This document shows, piece after piece, positions 32,478-33,789 of a stretch of 33,789 bases of DNA (position 1 is its first letter; each line of letters opens with the position of its first letter). Both the position numbers and the translations under genes were made by a program. The notes beneath the pieces are model-generated. The model saw only the letters and a list, made by a program, of their open reading frames with translations, was not told where the DNA came from and did no database searches. Source of the stretch: an uncultured Akkermansia sp. (lineage in GTDB: Bacteria; Verrucomicrobiota; Verrucomicrobiia; Verrucomicrobiales; Akkermansiaceae); NCBI GenBank assembly GCA_904501915.1, contig CAJGCV010000008.1, positions 1 to 33,789 of the forward strand, in the 5' to 3' direction.

Positions 32478-32810
32478 GTAAGCACTCAACCAAAAGCCTT
32501 GTTGACCCCCAGCTCAAAGCGTGACATTTCGTCGAGACTGAGCTGGTGACTCAAGTTTCAGCATTCCGGGAAGCAGGTTCAGGTATCCGTCTGAAACCCG
32601 GTAAGTCGGCAGCTTTCGCAGTACTTCCGTGAGCCAGAGATAAAAATCTGTTCCTGTGCGTTTGCATTCCTCCACAATGGAATAGATAATAGCCGCTCTC
32701 TGGCCGGCTTCCGGTGCGCTAATAAACAAACAGTTCTTTCTCCCTACCGTAACGGGGCGAATGGCTCGTTCAACCAGGTTATTATCGATAGGCAGATATG
32801 GATTCTGCAA
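32478..32810 (-). mobile_element. IS66-family element remnant (one end)
   Basis: The fragment starts at GTAAGC (32478), the terminal sequence typical of IS66 ends, and contains only the C-terminal part of the transposase. The other side breaks at about 32810, where the frame meets a stop. The 8 bp before the end (AATTCTCT, 32470-32477) would be the target duplication, but the second copy cannot be found because the other end is missing. Confidence 0.7.
32514..32810 (-). pseudogene. IS66 transposase (TnpC) C-terminal fragment
   Basis: About 98 codons encode the end of an IS66 transposase: PIDNNLVERAIRPVTVGRKN, then AGQRAAIIYSIVEECKRTG and WLTEVLRKLPTY. The DNN motif carries part of the DDE-type catalytic region conserved in this family. 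A stop lies two codons upstream of the first TTG, so the remaining 400 or so residues are lost and the fragment cannot work. The product name is secure; any expression is unlikely. Confidence 0.85.
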
Positions 32811-32975
32811 ATCTCATTTTCGTGGATATCTACTGCGTTGTCGCTCATCTTCTATCGCCACCAGTTTACCCGAAATCTCCCGCGCGCGCAAGTCAGAACT
32901 CCCCAGCAAGCGCTAATTGTGGACAATTTCACACCTATCAAAGCTTTTCTACTACAATGAAGGGCGACTACGCTT

Positions 32976-33335
32976 TTACCAATACATTTTTAACTGTCTG
33001 GCGTCGCGATAGAAACGAGCGTTTTCGGCTTTCTGGTGGATTTGCTGCTTTCGCATCTCAGCCCGGAACTCGATTCCGTAATGCGTAATAGAGGCCAGAA
33101 GCGGAGAACAGATTAGGCGACGGGCTGAGTCTTGGGCATATTCCTTGTCACGGTCTACCCAATCGCAGCAAAGTTCAGCTTCGCGGTCGATTGGGTCGGC
33201 TATCTGGTTTGATATGGCGCATTTTTCCATATATTTTTCCCAAGCCGAAAGGTGCTGATTCGCATCTATGCCCGCTTTGAGGAAGCGGGCATAATCGGTC
33301 GTAAGTCCGTAATAATTATTCATCGGGAAGTTCAT
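32976..33335 (-). CDS. Uncharacterised 119-residue protein
   Basis: A 119-residue soluble protein, rich in Tyr, Asp, Arg and Ala, with no recognised family. Alpha-helical character is likely throughout (AWEKYMEKCAISNQIADP, DREAELCCDWVDRDKEYAQD), and the C-terminus is strongly basic. It has three Cys residues, CAI and the adjacent pair LCCDW, plus one in RLICSP. A promoter-like pair sits right at the start codon, which supports it being a real gene despite the surrounding non-coding DNA. ATG at 33323 is an alternative start four codons in. A phage or island gene is plausible. Confidence 0.5.
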   Translation of the reverse strand: MNFPMNNYYGLTTDYARFLKAGIDANQHLSAWEKYMEKCAISNQIADPIDREAELCCDWVDRDKEYAQDSARRLICSPLLASITHYGIEFRAEMRKQQIHQKAENARFYRDARQLKMYW

Positions 33336-33341
33336 AACGGA

Positions 33342-33369
33342 ATAGTACCACGAAAACGCCAGGCTGCAA
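33342..33369 (-). promoter_or_regulatory. Candidate promoter of the 119-residue gene
   Basis: On the minus strand TTGCAG (33369-33364), a 16-bp spacer and TACTAT (33347-33342) end six bases before the ATG at 33335, the near-leaderless spacing seen elsewhere in the window. Confidence 0.5.
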
Positions 33370-33649
33370 GTATAAATTTGGGGAAGTTTGGCATCTTATT
33401 AAAGCCTTTTGCACCCTAGAACCACGTTTTAGTGCTACTCCATTCATTTTTAATCGACAAGCAAGCATTTATCACACAATCGGCAGGAACAAGGTGTTGA
33501 CGATTGACTATTGGAGAAATTTGGGCAGTTTGAAAGGTTTTCCATTCCCGGGACTCAGAGCGTGCGCTCCCCCTGTCCGGGGGCGGGCGGGTGGAGCGGT
33601 GGGGCAACGGAGCGCAGGACACTTGGCACCTCGTACTTCCCACTTCCCA
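33370..33649. other. Intergenic stretch without recognisable gene
   Basis: Open frames here lack coding character. The segment around 33550-33610 is GC-rich and holds CCCCCTGTCCGGGGG-type complementary runs. Nothing further is supported. Confidence 0.4.
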
Positions 33650-33789
33650 GGGTCTGTTTCAAATCTGCTGGTAAAAATAGGTAAAATAGAGCATACTTGA
33701 GGGTATAGAGTTAGGATGGCTATGAAGCAGATATTCTCTATGCCCCATTGAGAACAAATGCTTAACCAAGTGCTTGCACCTGCTACAGA
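33650..33789 (+). mobile_element. Possible left end of an insertion sequence
   Basis: GGGTCTGTTTCAAA at 33650 resembles the terminal repeats of IS5-type elements. A short frame, MLNQVLAPAT, opens at 33758 and runs off the window. The rest lies outside, so this is tentative. Confidence 0.25.

Noticed and set aside
33416..33700. Overlapping frames on both strands near 33.5 kb
   Set aside because: Both pass through GC-rich low-complexity DNA and have no start signals or recognisable motifs.
27227..33789. CRISPR array in the defence region
   Set aside because: No regularly spaced repeats were seen on either strand.

Overview
The window is a bacterial chromosome segment whose content points to Verrucomicrobiota, most probably an Akkermansia-like gut lineage. 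This is inferred from gene content, not from a database search: secreted Cys-type sulfatase, exosortase with EpsI, MenE, hexameric NADP-type glutamate dehydrogenase, LeuT-like NSS carriers, many short lipoproteins, and genes mostly lacking Shine-Dalgarno sequences. Up to about 27.4 kb the DNA is GC-rich with a uniform style. From about 27.5 kb onward it is visibly AT-rich and carries phage-defence genes, an IS66 remnant and poorly coding DNA, which reads as an accessory island beside a tRNA-Leu gene.

Layout. 1-254: 3' end of class II fructose-bisphosphate aldolase, with a terminator. 381-5643: an amino-acid import operon of three tandem LeuT-like sodium symporters plus one 39-residue MetS-like small subunit. 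5690-8022: a secreted PA14-like protein and a lipoprotein alpha/beta hydrolase. 8130-9683: secreted sulfatase. 9781-10710 (-): PRPP synthase. 10801-12464: exosortase and EpsI. 12550-17750: a PutA-like giant protein whose catalytic residues look lost in both enzyme halves, then MenE and a membrane protein. 17851-18096 (-): ribosomal protein S16. 18284-19087: a lipoprotein. 19093-19864 (-): a small membrane protein and rubrerythrin. 20056-22455: two LysM lipoproteins and an L,D-transpeptidase, a cell-wall module. 22527-27145: a small membrane protein, GdhA, an NlpC/P60-like lipoprotein, an HTH-like protein, XseA and a small repeat protein. 27227-27308: tRNA-Leu(AAG).

Defence island. 27560-29330 encodes an AAA ATPase overlapping a TOPRIM-like DUF4276 protein, a two-gene arrangement resembling split OLD/PARIS-type systems. 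29554-32403 encodes a Thoeris system: a TIR-like ThsB that would make a cyclic-ADP-ribose-type signal, and ThsA (SIR2 NADase plus SLOG sensor) that would deplete NAD on receiving it. The two Thoeris genes are separated by an unusual gap of about 700 bp that contains hairpins but no convincing gene. An IS66 end fragment, one uncharacterised small gene and a possible second IS end follow.

The most notable points are the full-length PutA-like double pseudoenzyme, the diverged substrate pockets of the three NSS paralogues sharing one micro-subunit, the paired defence modules, and the recurrent placement of strong sigma-70-type promoters so close to start codons that transcripts would be leaderless or nearly so.
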